The notes under the pieces: generated by a model
The model's database searches: none
What the model was told of the DNA's origin: nothing
The model's input: only the letters and a program-made list of their open reading frames with translations
Source: Rhizophagus sp. LPA8_4_AMF
Taxonomy: Eukaryota; Glomeromycota; Glomeromycetes; Glomerales; Glomeraceae
NCBI GenBank assembly: GCA_021464525.1
Contig: JADRCO010000561.1
Coordinates: 1-30,905 of the forward strand
Direction of reading: 5' to 3'
Length of the DNA: 30,905 nt
Part shown: piece after piece, positions 30,832-30,905 of the stretch
Layout: each line of letters begins with the position of its first letter
Numbering within the stretch: the stretch's first letter is position 1
Translations under genes and position numbers: made by a program

Positions 30832-30905
30832 TACCGTATAGCGCTGCATATAGTACCCCCGGTACTATTCAAAAAAGCCAGCCTAGATTGAATAGTACCC
30901 GGGGG
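30832..30905. mobile_element. Left end of a TA-type inverted-repeat element, cut by window edge
   Basis: Starting at TA (30832-30833), the sequence taccgtatagcgctgcata resembles the end of the MITE at 5486 (taccgtctagcactgcata). It is followed by a strong hairpin: cccccggtactattcaa (30856-30872) pairs with ttgaatagtacccggggg (30888-30905), with one extra C in the right arm. The other end lies outside the window. Confidence 0.55.

Overview
The window looks like nuclear DNA of an arbuscular mycorrhizal fungus (Glomeromycotina, most like Rhizophagus). The DNA is very AT-rich with long A/T tracts. Genes have short GT-AG introns. The two largest genes belong to families that are hugely expanded in these fungi: an F-box/leucine-rich-repeat-like protein and a tyrosine-kinase-like (TKL) kinase fused to Sel1 repeats. 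This assignment is inferred from family knowledge and base composition; no ribosomal or mitochondrial marker is present.

Layout. 1-3132: AT-rich DNA with a hairpin, two AGGTC clusters, a purine-rich tract and a possible tRNA-derived SINE. 3133-5069: a probable non-autonomous hAT-like transposon (14-bp inverted ends, 8-bp target duplication) that carries a tandem array of about ten 38-40-nt exon-like cores, each between its own 3' and 5' splice sites. The intact cores encode an acidic 13-residue repeat. 5486-5719: a TA-flanked MITE. 6420-7112: a small three-exon gene for a 119-residue protein with one hydrophobic segment, behind a promoter with a palindromic pair of CACGTG sites and a TATA box. 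9151-10896: an intact intronless F-box gene. 11901-12193: two cysteine-rich exons of an incomplete gene. 12974-13771: a frameshifted F-box pseudogene on the minus strand. 13852-19700: transposon country, with a hAT MITE, a MULE/FAR1-like transposase fragment, palindromic elements, a near-perfect TA-flanked MITE and a roughly 1.9-kb element with long inverted repeats. 20729-21586: a decayed minus-strand gene with RHS/Crinkler-like NTPase features. 22460-24342: relic open frames but no gene I can define. 24343-29793: the five-exon kinase-Sel1 gene, with about 33 Sel1 repeats and one frameshift in a T run. 30832-30905: the start of another TA-type element, cut by the window edge.

How the genes relate. 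No operon-like logic is expected. The F-box protein would act as an SCF ubiquitin-ligase receptor and the kinase-Sel1 protein as a signalling scaffold. Everything else is mostly repeat-driven genome turnover. The most unusual object is the micro-exon array inside transposon-like ends at 3133-5069.
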